From Methylobacterium sp. DB0501 (GTDB lineage Bacteria > Pseudomonadota > Alphaproteobacteria > Rhizobiales > Beijerinckiaceae), in NCBI RefSeq assembly GCF_011043735.1, contig NZ_JAAKGV010000001.1, positions 124,001 to 188,000 of the forward strand: a stretch of 64,000 nucleotides of DNA, in the 5' to 3' direction. A program made the translations under genes and the position numbers. This document shows, in pieces, positions 24,456 through 34,601 of this stretch; position 1 is the first letter of the stretch; every line of letters begins with the position of its first letter. The notes under the pieces were generated by a model, which saw nothing but the letters and a program-made list of their open reading frames with translations, was not told the DNA's origin and ran no database searches.

Positions 24456-26129
24456 TCAGACCTCGGCCGCCTGCAGCAGCCGGGCCGCGGCGGCGCGGGC
24501 CTCCTCGGTCACCGTGGCGCCGGCGAGCATGCGGGCGATCTCCTCCTGGCGCGGCACCGCGGCGAGCGGCTTGACCCGGGTGGCGACCCGGTCCGAGCCC
24601 TTCACCGCCTCCTTGGCGATCAGGAAATGGGTCGTGGCGCGGGCCGCGACCTGCGGGGCGTGGGTGACGGCGACGGTCTGGACCCGGGCCGAGAGCCGGG
24701 CGAGGCGGGCGCCGATCGCGTCCGCCACCGCGCCGCCGACGCCGGTATCGATCTCGTCGAAGATCAGCGTCGGGGCCGAACCCTTGTCGGCCAGCACCAC
24801 CTTGAGGGCGAGCATGAAGCGCGACAGTTCGCCGCCCGATGCCACTTTCATCATCGGACCCGGCCGCGTGCCCGGGTTGGTCTGGGCCCAGAACTCGACC
24901 CGGTCGAGGCCTGCCGGGTCGCGGGCCTCCGGATCGGTGGCGATCTCGGTGATGAAGCGGGCGCGCTCCAGCTTCAGCGGCGGCAGCTCGGCCTGCACCG
25001 CCTTGTCGAGGGCGGCCGCCGCCTTGCGCCGGCCCTTGCTCAGCGCTTCCGCCTTCTCGAGATAGGCCGCGTCGGCGGTGGCGAGGGCGGCCTCGAGCCG
25101 GCCGAGCGCTTCCTCGCCGGCATCGATCACCGCGACGTCGCCCTCGTAGCGCTGGCGGAGCGCCGCGAGGTCGTCGACCGCGACGTTGTACTTGCGGGCG
25201 GCGGCGCGCAGGCCGAACAGGCGCTCCTCGACCCGCTCCAGTTCGCGCGGATCGAATTCCGCCGCCTGGAGCGCGTCCTCCAGGCTGGTGCGGGCCTCGT
25301 CGAGGGCGACGAGGGCGTTGTCCAGGGCGTTGATGCTCGGCTCGACCAGGCTCGGTGCCTGGGCGGCGCGGCGCTCCAGCTTGCGCAGGGCCGCCGAGAG
25401 ATGCGCGGTCGGCGAGCCCTGGCCGGCGACGGCATCGAGGGCCTCGTTGAGCTCGCGGGCGACCTTCTCGCCCTGCTGCATCGCAGTGCGGCGCTCGGCG
25501 AGCTCGGTCTCCTCGCCGGGCTTCGGGTCGAGGGCGGCGAGCTCCTCGACGGCGTGGCGCAGGAAATCGACCTCCTTGCGCGCCGCCTCGACCCGGGCGC
25601 GGTGCTCGGACAGCGCGGTACGGGCCTGGCGCACCCGGCGCGCCGCCTCGGCGACCGCGACCTGGCGCGATCCGAGCCCGCCGAAGGCATCGAGGATCGC
25701 CCGGTGGGTCGTCGAATCCGACAGGGCCCGGTCGTCGTGCTGGCCGTGGATCTCGACGAGCGCCGCCCCGATGGCGCGCAGCACCTGCACGCCGACCGCC
25801 TGGTCGTTGACGAAGGCGCGGGTGCGCCCGTCCGCGACCTGGATGCGCCGCAGGATCAGGTCGCCCTCGGTGTCGATGTCGGAGGCCGCAGCGATGCTCC
25901 GGGCCGGATGGTCGGCCGGCACCTCGAACACCGCCGTCACCTGCCCCTGCGCCTCGCCCTGGCGGACCAGCCGCCCGTCGCCGCGCCCGCCGAGCGCCAG
26001 CGTGAAGGCATCGAGGAGGATCGACTTGCCGGCGCCGGTTTCCCCGGTCAGGACGCTCAGGCCTTCGCGAAAGTTCAGCTCGAGCTTATCGATCAGGACG
26101 ATGTCGCGGATCGCGAGCTGAACCAGCAT
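24456..26129 (-). CDS. recN: DNA repair protein RecN
   Basis: The product is 557 residues, the usual length. Walker A GETGAGKS lies near residues 29-36. Two long coiled-coil regions (about residues 160-370) flank the hinge, and the C-terminal part has the ABC signature SGGELSRFMLALK and Walker B LIFDEID. RecN is an SMC-like ATPase that holds broken DNA ends during recombinational repair. It is the last gene of the minus-strand division and envelope cluster, 111 bp after bamD. In many relatives ligA follows recN; here the stress-response island follows. Confidence 0.97.
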   Translation of the reverse strand: MLVQLAIRDIVLIDKLELNFREGLSVLTGETGAGKSILLDAFTLALGGRGDGRLVRQGEAQGQVTAVFEVPADHPARSIAAASDIDTEGDLILRRIQVADGRTRAFVNDQAVGVQVLRAIGAALVEIHGQHDDRALSDSTTHRAILDAFGGLGSRQVAVAEAARRVRQARTALSEHRARVEAARKEVDFLRHAVEELAALDPKPGEETELAERRTAMQQGEKVARELNEALDAVAGQGSPTAHLSAALRKLERRAAQAPSLVEPSINALDNALVALDEARTSLEDALQAAEFDPRELERVEERLFGLRAAARKYNVAVDDLAALRQRYEGDVAVIDAGEEALGRLEAALATADAAYLEKAEALSKGRRKAAAALDKAVQAELPPLKLERARFITEIATDPEARDPAGLDRVEFWAQTNPGTRPGPMMKVASGGELSRFMLALKVVLADKGSAPTLIFDEIDTGVGGAVADAIGARLARLSARVQTVAVTHAPQVAARATTHFLIAKEAVKGSDRVATRVKPLAAVPRQEEIARMLAGATVTEEARAAAARLLQAAEV

Positions 26130-26240
26130 GCCACCCTTGCCGGGACGTGAAGAAGGAAATCGGGCGGGTATCTACAGCCGATCGGGCCGCGGCGCGAGTG
26201 CGCGCCACGGCCGCATGTCCGGCTCTCGGCCGTGAGGCCC

Positions 26241-27143
26241 TTACTGCGCCTCGGCGGTGCGGGTGTCCATCCCGATCACGCCGCGGAACGCCTTGCTGAT
26301 CCACGACGTCCTCTCCTCGCGCGGCTGCAGGCCGCCGCCCTGGAGCAGGTTGAACGCGTCCTTGTACCAGGGCGAGTCGGGGAAGTTGTGGCCGAGCACC
26401 GCCGCGGCGGTCTGGGCCTCGCCGGTGATGCCGAGCGCCATGTAGGCCTCGGCGAGGCGCTCCAGCGCCTCCTCGACGTGGCGGGTGGTCTGGTACTTGC
26501 TCACCACGTCGCGAAAACGGTTGATCGCCGCCGGGAAGTTGCGCCGCTCGAGGTAGTAGCGGCCGATCTCCATCTCCTTGCCGGCGAGCTGGTCGCGGGT
26601 GATCTGGATCTTGGCCTTGGCGTCGGCGGCGTATTCCGAGGTCGGGTACTTCTGCACCAGCTCGGTGAGCGCCACGAGGGCCTTCTCGGAGCGGTCCTGG
26701 TCGCGGGTCACGTCCGGGATCTGCTTGTAGTGCGACATCGCCAGCAGGTACTGGGCGTAGGCCGCATCCTTCGAGCCCGGATGGCGCTGGAGGTAGCGCT
26801 TCGAGGCGGTGATCGCATCCTCGTAGCGGCCGCCCTCGTAGTTCGAATAGGCGGTCATCAGCACCGCCTTCCGCGACCAGTCGGAATAGGCGTACTGCTT
26901 GTCGAGATCCTCGAACCGCTTCGTCGCGCCCTCGTAGTCGCGGTCCTCGAGCTTCGCGAGGCCCTGGCTGTAGAGCTTGTCGGCCGGGGTGTCGGCGACG
27001 ACCTCCGGCTTGTACTTCTCGGAGGCGAACGGGTTGATGGAATCGATCGCGTCGCAGCCGGCGAGCCCGAGGCCGCACGCCGCCAGCAGCGCGGTCCGCA
27101 GGACGGTCACCTTCGCGTCGCGAAGCGGGTGGGCGAACGGCAT
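26241..27143 (-). CDS. bamD: Outer membrane protein assembly factor BamD (lipoprotein)
   Basis: The product is 300 residues. The start at 27143 leads into a lipoprotein signal with lipobox LAGC (Cys near residue 25). The mature part is a series of tetratricopeptide-like helical pairs, including the conserved YSQGLAKLEDRDYEGA and YPTSEYAADAKAKI. BamD is an essential part of the BAM complex, recognising the beta-signal of outer-membrane proteins in the periplasm. It lies between lpxC and recN, the usual alphaproteobacterial order. The C-terminal tail ends without further domains. Confidence 0.96.
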   Translation of the reverse strand: MPFAHPLRDAKVTVLRTALLAACGLGLAGCDAIDSINPFASEKYKPEVVADTPADKLYSQGLAKLEDRDYEGATKRFEDLDKQYAYSDWSRKAVLMTAYSNYEGGRYEDAITASKRYLQRHPGSKDAAYAQYLLAMSHYKQIPDVTRDQDRSEKALVALTELVQKYPTSEYAADAKAKIQITRDQLAGKEMEIGRYYLERRNFPAAINRFRDVVSKYQTTRHVEEALERLAEAYMALGITGEAQTAAAVLGHNFPDSPWYKDAFNLLQGGGLQPREERTSWISKAFRGVIGMDTRTAEAQ

Positions 27144-27395
27144 TCGGGTTCTTCCCCAAGCAGGCGGCCCTGTGCACGGCCGCTGATCCACGAGCCCCTT
27201 AGCGCAGGCCGGCGCGGCGCGCCAAGCCCGTGACGGCCACAGCTCGGGTCGGAGCGGGGGCCGTCGGTCAGGAACCTCTTAACCCTGCGGGGCGAATAGG
27301 GCGCCAAAGCGGCGCGAAGAGGCAGAAGGTCCACCGCGAGGCGGCGAAAGCGGCCGGCCGTTGCTCGTTCGCAACAGCCCGCGGCAAGGCATTCT

Positions 27396-28343
27396 TCAGA
27401 GTTCGGGCGCGTAGACCGCCGCACCGAGGCCGACGCCGAACTCGGCGAAGACCGGCTCGCGCCGCGCGGAAGCCCCCTCGACGATGGCGTAGTTCGACCG
27501 GTCGGCGAAGAGGGCGGTCAGCACCGCGACGTTGAGACCGTGCCCGCCGCAGAAGGACTGGTAGGCGCCGAGGATCGGCAGGCCGGCCAGCGCCAGGTCG
27601 CCGACCGCATCGAGGAGCTTGTGGCGGACGAACTCGTCCGGGTAGCGCAGGCCTTCGGGGTTGACGACGCCGCCGTCGCCGACCGCGACGGTGTTCTCGA
27701 GCGAGGCGCCGAGCGCGAAGCCGGCCTTCCAGTAGCGCTCGACGTCGCGCATCATCCCGAAGGTGCGGGCGCGGGCGATCTCGCGGCGATAGGCGGCGGG
27801 GGTGAGGGTCAGCGCCTTGCGGCTGCGGCCGATCACCGGGCTCTCGAAGTCGATCTCGACGTCGAGGTGGAAGCCGCGCTCGAACGGGCGCAGCTCGGAA
27901 TAGGCGCGTCCCTTCTCGGTCCGGACGGTCTTCAGCACCTTGATGAAGCGGCGGGGGGTGCCGCAGGAGATGGCGCCGGCCGCCTCGATCGCCGTCACGA
28001 AGGGAGCGGCGCTACCGTCGAGGATCGGCATTTCGGGCCCGTCGATCTCGACGAGGCAGTTGTCGATGCCGAGCCCGTAGAGGGCGGACATCAGGTGCTC
28101 GATGGTGGCGACGGCGCCGGTCTCGCGGCTGCCGATGACGGTGCAGAGCTCGGTGGCGCTGACCTGGGCGTGATGGGCCTGGATGAGGCGGTCGCGGCCG
28201 CCGGGGAGGCCGGTGCGCAGGAAGGCGATGCCGTGATTCGCCTCCGCGGGATGAAGAGTGATCGAGACGGGGTTGCCGGAATGGACGCCGATGCCTGAAA
28301 GGCCCGCGGCGGAGCGTAGGGTCGTCTGCTGACTTGTTCTCAT
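27396..28343 (-). CDS. lpxC: UDP-3-O-acyl-N-acetylglucosamine deacetylase LpxC
   Basis: The product is 315 residues. The zinc ligand His in TIEHLMSAL (about residue 77) and the HKLLDAVGD motif (about residue 233) are both present, as is the EIDGPEMPILDGSA segment. LpxC catalyses the committed step of lipid A synthesis in the cytoplasm. The start at 28343 gives MRTSQQTTLRSAAGL, typical of the family. It lies 385 bp downstream of ftsZ in transcription order, beyond a hairpin, so it probably has its own promoter in that gap. Confidence 0.97.
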   Translation of the reverse strand: MRTSQQTTLRSAAGLSGIGVHSGNPVSITLHPAEANHGIAFLRTGLPGGRDRLIQAHHAQVSATELCTVIGSRETGAVATIEHLMSALYGLGIDNCLVEIDGPEMPILDGSAAPFVTAIEAAGAISCGTPRRFIKVLKTVRTEKGRAYSELRPFERGFHLDVEIDFESPVIGRSRKALTLTPAAYRREIARARTFGMMRDVERYWKAGFALGASLENTVAVGDGGVVNPEGLRYPDEFVRHKLLDAVGDLALAGLPILGAYQSFCGGHGLNVAVLTALFADRSNYAIVEGASARREPVFAEFGVGLGAAVYAPEL

Positions 28344-28599
28344 TACCTCAGCCCTCGGCCGCGACTCACCATCGGGTCCCGTTGCCGGGCCCACGTTCGA
28401 GGCGATCCGTCCGTTGCTTGAAGCCCCTGTGGGTGTCGGTGCCGGCGGGTGGCGCGGCCTTCGCCCTTGTGCTTAGGACAGCTATAGTCGCGCTCTCAAG
28501 CACGGCCAAATCACGGATTCTTACGGTCTGTAACAGCCCGGCGGCCCCTCTCCGGCCGCGGAAAACCGTTCTGAATCAAAAGCTTGAAGAACGCGTAAA
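28344..28599. other. Intergenic region between ftsZ and lpxC
   Basis: No gene is supported. It should contain the lpxC promoter on the minus strand; the part at 28480-28590 is moderately AT-rich (CTTACGGTCTGTAACAG, AATCAAAAGCTTGAAG) but no clear consensus boxes stand out. Confidence 0.4.
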
Positions 28600-28630
28600 C
28601 CCCGAGGCCGGGTGGCCTCGGGGTGTGTCT
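28600..28630. terminator. Bidirectional-looking terminator after ftsZ
   Basis: CCCCGAGGCC (28600-28609) pairs perfectly with GGCCTCGGGG (28614-28623) around GGGT. On the plus strand TGTGTCTTTT follows; on the minus strand, the direction of ftsZ, only TTT follows. It lies about 105 bp past the ftsZ stop. Confidence 0.75.
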
Positions 28631-28728
28631 TTTGGGCTGCACCGGGCGGCCTCATGGCAGGATCGTGGCGGGGCGCAAGCCCCCGGGGCTCCGCCTTTCG
28701 GGCGGGCCCCGCGGGACCGGCGGCGTCC

Positions 28729-30585
28729 TCAGTTCGCCTGGCGACGCAGGAAGGCCGGGATCTCGAGCTGATCGTCGTCCATCATGCGGTTGCCGGCCGG
28801 GACCGCGCGGCCCTGCGCGTCGAGGTTGCCCTGTGCCGGGCGGTAGCCCTGCGGCTGCGGCGCGTAGCCCTGCGGGGCATAGGCCTGCGGGGCGGCCTGG
28901 CGCGGGGCCGGGGCGGCGTGGTGCTGCATCGGCGCCTGGGGCATCGGAGCCTGGGGCATCGGCCGCGGCGCCGGCTGCGGGGCATGGGCCGTCGGAGCGT
29001 GGGCCGGAGCCGGAGCCTGGGCCGGATGGCCGGCCTCGTCCTCGCGCCGGCCGCCGAAGCCGACGGTGGCGAGGCGGCGCAGCAGCGAGGTGCGCTTGGC
29101 GTCGGGGGTCACCTGCTGCACCGGCTCCTCGCCGCGGCTGGCCCGGATCTGGTTCTGGGCCGGCATCGGCAGGTCCTGGACCCGGGGCATGCGCGGCGCG
29201 CGCACCACCGCCGGGGACGGCGGGATGAACGGGCCGGAGCTCATCGGCATCTGCGCCTCGGAATGCGGGGCCGGGGCCGGCTCGTAGACCGGGGCCTGGC
29301 GCGGCTGGGTCGGGGTGATCTGCACCTCGTCGCGCATCAGGCTGGCGGCCTGGTGGGCGCCGGGCAGCTCCATCCGGGCGGGCTCGGGCGCGGAGGTCTG
29401 GGCATGCAGCGGGGCGTGCATCGGGGCATGCGCCACCGGCTCCGGCGCCGGGGCGCGCGCTACCGCGGCCTCGGCGGGACGAAAGGAGGCGGTGGAGGAC
29501 GGCGCCGACGGCGCGGCGGCCCGGGCCCGGGCCTCGGCGCGCAGGCGCTCGGCGACCTCGGCGATGCGCTGCTCGGTCTGGGCGATCTCCGGCGAGCCGA
29601 TGGCGTTGGCGTTGATCAGGGCCGGCTCGATGCCGGTGGCGACGACCGAGACCCGGATGATGCCGTCGAGGCTCTCGTCGAAGGTGGCGCCCAGGATGAT
29701 GTTGGCGTCGGAATCGACCTCCTCGCGGATGCGGGTGGCGGCCTCGTCGAGCTCGTAGAGGGTGAGGTCGTTGCCGCCGGTGATCGAGATCAGCAGGCCG
29801 CGGGCGCCCTTCATCGAGACGTCGTCGAGGAGCGGGTTGGCGATCGCGGCTTCCGCGGCGCGGTTGGCGCGCTTCTCGCCCGACGCCTCGCCGGTGCCCA
29901 TCATCGCCTTGCCCATGCCGCGCATGATCGCCCGCACGTCGGCGAAATCGAGGTTGATGAGACCCTCCTTCACCATCAGGTCGGTGATGCAGGCGACGCC
30001 CGAATAGAGCACCTGGTCGGCCATCGCGAAGGCGTCCGCGAAGGTGGTCTTCTCGTTGGCGACCCGGAACAGGTTCTGGTTCGGGATCACGATCAGGGTA
30101 TCGACGGCCTGCTGCAGCTCGTTGATGCCCGACTCGGCGGTGCGCATGCGGCGCACGCCCTCGAACTGGAACGGCTTGGTGACGACGCCGACCGTCAGGA
30201 TGCCCATGTCGCGGGCGGTGCGGGCGATGACCGGGGCCGCGCCGGTGCCGGTGCCGCCGCCCATGCCGGCGGTGATGAAGCACATATGGGCGCCCGAGAG
30301 CTGATCGCGGATCTCGTCGATCACCTCCTCGGCGGCGGCGCGGCCGACATCGGGCTGCGAGCCGGCGCCGAGCCCTTGCGTGACCCCGATGCCCATCTGG
30401 ATCACGCGCTCGGCCTTCGAGGAGGTCAGCGCCTGGGCGTCGGTGTTGGCGACCACGAACTCGCAGCCGAGGAGACCCGACTCGATCATGTTGTTGACGG
30501 CGTTGCCGCCGGCGCCGCCGACGCCGAACACGGTGATGCGGGGCTTCAGTTCGCGGATGTCCGGAGCTTGCAGGGAGATGGCCAT
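28729..30585 (-). CDS. ftsZ: Cell division GTPase FtsZ, with long C-terminal linker
   Basis: The product is 618 residues. The tubulin-like GTPase core occupies residues 1 to about 320, with the signature GGGTGTG at 109-115 and the T7-loop region [10 protein letters not shown] long Pro/Ala/Gln-rich linker of about 270 residues follows, then the conserved C-terminal peptide [16 protein letters not shown] that binds FtsA and other partners. Long linkers are normal in alphaproteobacteria. The linker contains a short PMPQA repeat encoded by 15-bp units near 28930-28965. It follows ftsA by 115 bp. Confidence 0.98.
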   Translation of the reverse strand: MAISLQAPDIRELKPRITVFGVGGAGGNAVNNMIESGLLGCEFVVANTDAQALTSSKAERVIQMGIGVTQGLGAGSQPDVGRAAAEEVIDEIRDQLSGAHMCFITAGMGGGTGTGAAPVIARTARDMGILTVGVVTKPFQFEGVRRMRTAESGINELQQAVDTLIVIPNQNLFRVANEKTTFADAFAMADQVLYSGVACITDLMVKEGLINLDFADVRAIMRGMGKAMMGTGEASGEKRANRAAEAAIANPLLDDVSMKGARGLLISITGGNDLTLYELDEAATRIREEVDSDANIILGATFDESLDGIIRVSVVATGIEPALINANAIGSPEIAQTEQRIAEVAERLRAEARARAAAPSAPSSTASFRPAEAAVARAPAPEPVAHAPMHAPLHAQTSAPEPARMELPGAHQAASLMRDEVQITPTQPRQAPVYEPAPAPHSEAQMPMSSGPFIPPSPAVVRAPRMPRVQDLPMPAQNQIRASRGEEPVQQVTPDAKRTSLLRRLATVGFGGRREDEAGHPAQAPAPAHAPTAHAPQPAPRPMPQAPMPQAPMQHHAAPAPRQAAPQAYAPQGYAPQPQGYRPAQGNLDAQGRAVPAGNRMMDDDQLEIPAFLRRQAN

Positions 30586-30700
30586 GATGCGCGAGCCTCT
30601 GATGATCGTTACGTTTCTGGTGGCGCCTTGGTGACGCCGTTTGCCGTCCCGCCCCTCCGGTGCGGCCCGTTTCCGGGGCCCGCGCCGGGAGGCGATCCCG

Positions 30701-32026
30701 TTAGAAGCTCTCCCGGATCCAGCGTCCGACCTTGGAGAGGTAGGTGTCCGATCCGAGACCCGCGTGGCCGGTCTGGCCGCGGGGCTCGAAATGCTCGACA
30801 TGCGAGACCTGGGGGTAGACCAGGAGGCCGACCGCGGCCGAGAAGGCCGGGCCCTTGGCGGCCTCGGGCAGCCCCTTGATGCCGAGCGGCCGGCCGATCC
30901 GGACCTGGCCCTGCAGGATGCGCCGGGCGACCTCCGGCAGGCCGACGAGCTGGCTCGCGCCGCCCGTCAGCACCACCCGGCGCCCGGCCTGGGCGGCGAA
31001 GCCGGCGTTGCGCAGGCGGTCGCGCACCAGTTCCAGCACCTCCTCGACCCGCGGGCGGATGATCCGCACGAGGTGCGATTTCGGGATGTGGTGCGGCAGG
31101 TCGCGCTCGTCCTCGTCGACGCCGTGGACCGCGATCATGTCGCGCTCGTCCGACGCCGTCGCCATGGCGGCGCCGTAGAGGGTCTTCAGCCGCTCCGCCG
31201 CCGCCACCCGGGTCGAGAGCCCGCGGGCGATGTCCATGGTGACGTGGTGGCCGCCGACCGCGAGCGCGTCGCAATGGACGAGGTGGCCGCCGGAGAACAC
31301 CCCGACGCTCGTCGTGCCGCCGCCCATGTCGACGACCGCGACGCCCATCTCGGCCTCGTCGTCGACCAGCGCCGACAGGCCCGAGGCGTAGGGGGTGGCG
31401 ATCACCGCCTCGACCCGCAGGTGGGTGTTCTCGACCGCCAGCATCAGGTTGCGGGCGGCGGCGATCTCGGCCGTCACGACGTGCAGGTCGACGCCGAGGC
31501 GCTCGCCGAGCATGCCCGACGGATCGACCACCGCGCTCTGCTGGTCGAGGGAGTAGCCGGTCGGCAGGGCGTGCAGCACCGCGCGCCCCGGGCTGATGCT
31601 GTGGGTGCTCGCCGCCTCCAGCACCCGCTGCACGTCCGAGCCGGTCACGGCACCGGTGCGCACCGGGACCTTGGCGTCGAAATGCTGCGAGCCGAGCCGC
31701 CCGCCCGACAGGCTGACGATGACGGACTGCACCTCGACCCGGGCCATGCGCTCGGCGGCGTGGACCGCCTGGCGGATCGCGGTCTCGGCCGCCTCGAGAT
31801 CGACCACGCCGCCGCCCTTGAGGCCGAGCGAGCGCTGGTGGCCGATGCCGATGATGCGGGCGAGGTGGGTGCGGCCGCGCAAGGTCGCCAGCGTCTCGAC
31901 CGGCTGCAGCTCGGCCACGAGGCAGACGATCTTGCTGGTGCCGATGTCGAGCACCGACAGGGTCGCGCTGCGGCGCGCCGAGAGCGGCTTTAAGCGCGGC
32001 GTGAGACCGTGCTGGAGGAGACTCAT
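30701..32026 (-). CDS. ftsA: Cell division protein FtsA
   Basis: The product is 441 residues. An actin/Hsp70-like fold is evident: phosphate 1 segment [16 protein letters not shown] near residue 27, phosphate 2 segment [14 protein letters not shown] near residue 230, and the adenosine motif [11 protein letters not shown]. The C-terminal end WIRESF is the membrane-targeting amphipathic helix. FtsA anchors FtsZ filaments to the inner membrane. It lies 85 bp after ftsQ. Confidence 0.97.
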   Translation of the reverse strand: MSLLQHGLTPRLKPLSARRSATLSVLDIGTSKIVCLVAELQPVETLATLRGRTHLARIIGIGHQRSLGLKGGGVVDLEAAETAIRQAVHAAERMARVEVQSVIVSLSGGRLGSQHFDAKVPVRTGAVTGSDVQRVLEAASTHSISPGRAVLHALPTGYSLDQQSAVVDPSGMLGERLGVDLHVVTAEIAAARNLMLAVENTHLRVEAVIATPYASGLSALVDDEAEMGVAVVDMGGGTTSVGVFSGGHLVHCDALAVGGHHVTMDIARGLSTRVAAAERLKTLYGAAMATASDERDMIAVHGVDEDERDLPHHIPKSHLVRIIRPRVEEVLELVRDRLRNAGFAAQAGRRVVLTGGASQLVGLPEVARRILQGQVRIGRPLGIKGLPEAAKGPAFSAAVGLLVYPQVSHVEHFEPRGQTGHAGLGSDTYLSKVGRWIRESF

Positions 32027-32111
32027 GACGCGACGCTCACCGGGGATGACAGGGAATGGAGGGGAATGGAGGCACCGGGAAGACCGGCGGGCGTCACGTC
32101 TCGCGCGCGGG

Positions 32112-33116
32112 TCATGTCTCGGTACCCTTCGGTTTCTTGGACTTCTTCTGGGCCTCCAGGCGCGCCGCCGCGCCCTCCTCGGTCAGCCGCACCACCACCC
32201 GGTCGGGCAGCCGCAGGTCGACCGCGATGATGTCCTTCTCGAGCAGGCTCGACTCGGCCTCGAGCTTGACCAGGCGGGCCACCGCCTCGCGGGCGCCGGC
32301 CTCGGGCAGGCGCACGTCGATGCCGTCGAGCTTCAGGGTCCAGCGCCGTCCCGAGACCAGGGTGCCGGCCCGGATCCGGTCGCGGAGCGGCCCCGCCGCC
32401 TCGAGGAGCGCGAGGTAGTCCTTGGTGCGCAGGTTCGCCTCCTCGCCCACCACCAGCGGCAGGTCGGAGAAGCGGCCGTCGCGCATCTGGTCGATCACCG
32501 TGCCGTCGGCGGCGATCACGGCGATCTCGCCGTTGCGCTGCCACAGCGCGCTCGGCTCGCGCTCGGTGAGGGTGATGAGCAGCTCGCGGGGATAGATCTT
32601 GCGCACCGAGACCGCGCCGATCAGCGGCACGGTGGACAGCCGGTCGCGCACGTCGACCACGCTGAGGAACGGCAGCGAGTTGCGCTGGTCGAGGCCGGCG
32701 GCCTTCAGGATCTCGGCCGAGCGCAGCTGCACGAGCCCGGTGATCGTGACCTTGTCGAGGCCGAAGCCGAGGCGGCGGGCGGCCATGTCGAAGGGCGTGC
32801 CGTAGCGGGCCGAGATCTCGGCGTAGCCGCCGCCGGACACGAAGCCGGCCACCGCGACGAGGCCGAAGAACCCGAAGGCCAGGCCCATCCCGAGATGCCG
32901 CGGCATCCGCCGCTCGATCGGCACCGCCACCGAGGCGCGGCGCGGGCGCAGGAACCGCGGCAGGACGCGGGCGAGGATCGCGCCGCTCAGGCGCGGATCG
33001 CGCGAGGGAGCGCCCCAGGCCGGCGCCGTCCCCGTCTGGGGAGCGGGCGTGCCGGCCTCTCCGCCGGCATAGCCGGCGTCGGTCAGGGGCTCAGGGAAGC
33101 GTCCACCACCATCCAT
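32112..33116 (-). CDS. ftsQ: Cell division protein FtsQ
   Basis: The product is 334 residues. A cytoplasmic N-terminus of about 70 residues rich in Pro, Ala and Gly precedes one membrane helix (MGLAFGFFGLVAVAGFVSGG). A POTRA domain follows (VTITGLVQLRSAEILKAAGL), then a beta domain. FtsQ links early and late divisome proteins in the periplasm. The annotated start at 33116 lies inside the decayed end of ddl; a start a few codons later cannot be excluded. The C-terminal tail has a short basic run, KKSKKPKG. Confidence 0.93.
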   Translation of the reverse strand: MDGGGRFPEPLTDAGYAGGEAGTPAPQTGTAPAWGAPSRDPRLSGAILARVLPRFLRPRRASVAVPIERRMPRHLGMGLAFGFFGLVAVAGFVSGGGYAEISARYGTPFDMAARRLGFGLDKVTITGLVQLRSAEILKAAGLDQRNSLPFLSVVDVRDRLSTVPLIGAVSVRKIYPRELLITLTEREPSALWQRNGEIAVIAADGTVIDQMRDGRFSDLPLVVGEEANLRTKDYLALLEAAGPLRDRIRAGTLVSGRRWTLKLDGIDVRLPEAGAREAVARLVKLEAESSLLEKDIIAVDLRLPDRVVVRLTEEGAAARLEAQKKSKKPKGTET

Positions 33117-33372
33117 CGGACGAATTCACCGAAAACGATACCCGGCACGGGCTGCGATCTCCGGCGCATCGGCTTCCCTCGATCGTCCGGGAGCGCTGTC
33201 CGTGTCGGCCCTCGCTCGCCCGGCGACCGGTCGAAGGACCGGAGCGTCGTCGTCGCGAGGGGTCGGCACGGCTCACGCCCGGCATCCAAGTGCTTGATGC
33301 GCCGTTAACGCCAACTCTCGAACTCGCTGGTAAATATCCGGTAAAGTTTTCGCCGGGCGCACAGGGATCGCG
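33083..33372 (-). pseudogene. ddl: Remnant of D-alanine-D-alanine ligase (ddl), C-terminal part only
   Basis: Three minus-strand frames carry pieces of the Ddl C-terminus in the right order. LPDIYQRVRELALTAHQALG (about 33340-33285) precedes GVSRAD in a second frame (33279-33262). PEIAARAGY follows (33164-33138), and finally GIVFGEFVRWMVVDASLSP ends at a TGA at 33085-33083. No frame joins them, the ATP- and metal-binding core is missing, and no N-terminal part is found in the 33373-33680 gap. The position between murB and ftsQ is where ddlB normally lies, supporting the assignment. D-Ala-D-Ala must then be made by another ligase. Confidence 0.8.
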
Positions 33373-33422
33373 CCCCCGCCGGGGCCCGGTGCTGCAACGC
33401 TGCATCCCCCCGGCGGGGGCGC
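33370..33422. repeat. 15-bp perfect inverted repeat at the edge of the ddl remnant
   Basis: GCGCCCCCGCCGGGG (33370-33384) and CCCCGGCGGGGGCGC (33408-33422) are exact reverse complements with a 23-base loop. It begins just where recognisable Ddl sequence stops, so it may mark the deletion endpoint. Confidence 0.8.
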
Positions 33423-33680
33423 CGGGACCAGGCGATCCGGAGGGCCCGGGCCGGCCGGCGCGGGGTCCGGATCGCGGTGGGAAGCCCTTGGTCTCACAAG
33501 ATCTTTTCCGCGGTGCGCTCGTCCGGCTCCGGGACGGCGACGCCCTCCCGCACCGCGCGGGTCGTCCGGCTTTCGGGAGCCGCGCGGCGTTCCTCGTTCG
33601 GTTAAGACCCGGTCATCCCGTCGCAGGGTCTGCGGGCCCGCAGGCCCGGCCGGGTGGTTAACGCCCGGGCGATTCGCGAA
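33423..33680. other. Gap between murB and the ddl remnant without a supported gene
   Basis: No reading frame here resembles the N-terminal or central domain of Ddl. It is GC-rich with scattered short repeats and is the presumed scar of the ddl deletion; it may also hold a promoter for ftsQAZ. Confidence 0.5.
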
Positions 33681-34601
33681 TCAGCGGGCGGCCACGCCGA
33701 CCCGCTTGATCTCCCAGTGCAGCTCGATCCCCGAGGTCTCGCGCACCCGCCTGCGCACCTCCTCGCCCAGGCCCTCGATGTCGGCGGCCGAGGCGCCGCC
33801 GCGGTTGATCAGGAAGTTGCAGTGCATCTCCGAGACCTGGGCGCCGCCGCGGGTCAGCCCTCGGCAGCCGGCCGCGTCGACGAGCTGCCAGGCCTTGCCC
33901 CCGGGGGGATTCTTGAAGGTCGAGCCGCCGGTGCGCTCGCGGATCGGCTGCGCCGCCTCGCGGGCCGCGGTGACGCGGTCCATCTCGGCCTCGATCGAAG
34001 CCCGGTCGCCGGGCCGTCCGCGATAGGTCGCCTGGGTGAAGATCAGGTCGGCGGGCGCCGAGCAGTGGCGGTAGGCGAAGCCCATGTCGGCCTGCGAGAG
34101 GACATGCAGAATCCCCGAGCGGTCGACGGCGCGGGCCTCGACCAGCACGTCGGTGGTCTCGCCGCCATGCGCCCCGGCATTCATCCTGAGAGCCCCCCCG
34201 ACCGAGCCGGGGATGCCGCGATAGAAGGCGAGGCCGTCGAGCCCGGCCTCGGCGGCCGCGCGGGCGAGCTTCATGTCGGGAACCGCGGTCCCGGCCCGGA
34301 TCGTCTCGCCGTCGATCGCAATCGACCCGAAGGCCTTGCCGCCGAGGCGGATCACCAGCCCCGGCACGCCGCCGTCGCGCACGATCAGGTTCGAGCCGAG
34401 CCCGATCACCGTCACGGGCACGTCCGGCGGGAGGGCGGCCAGCGCCGCGGCGAGGTCGTCCTCGTCGGCGGGGGTGAACAGCAGGTCGGCCGGCCCCCCG
34501 ACCCGGAACCAGGTCAGGTCGGCGAGCGGGTGGTCGGGCAGGAGGCGGCCGCGCAGGGCGGCGGGCTCCAGGGCGGCGAGGATGGCGGCGGAGGTGGTCA
34601 T
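33681..34601 (-). CDS. murB: UDP-N-acetylenolpyruvoylglucosamine reductase MurB
   Basis: The product is 306 residues. The FAD-binding region begins with [14 protein letters not shown], and [20 protein letters not shown] follows. The catalytic Ser lies within the [26 protein letters not shown] segment, and the C-terminal substrate-binding part contains [19 protein letters not shown]. This is a type IIa-like MurB, reducing enolpyruvyl-UDP-GlcNAc to UDP-MurNAc with NADPH. Its ATG overlaps the TGA of the DUF559 gene (34598-34601), so translation is coupled to an inserted accessory gene. Confidence 0.97.
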   Translation of the reverse strand: MTTSAAILAALEPAALRGRLLPDHPLADLTWFRVGGPADLLFTPADEDDLAAALAALPPDVPVTVIGLGSNLIVRDGGVPGLVIRLGGKAFGSIAIDGETIRAGTAVPDMKLARAAAEAGLDGLAFYRGIPGSVGGALRMNAGAHGGETTDVLVEARAVDRSGILHVLSQADMGFAYRHCSAPADLIFTQATYRGRPGDRASIEAEMDRVTAAREAAQPIRERTGGSTFKNPPGGKAWQLVDAAGCRGLTRGGAQVSEMHCNFLINRGGASAADIEGLGEEVRRRVRETSGIELHWEIKRVGVAAR

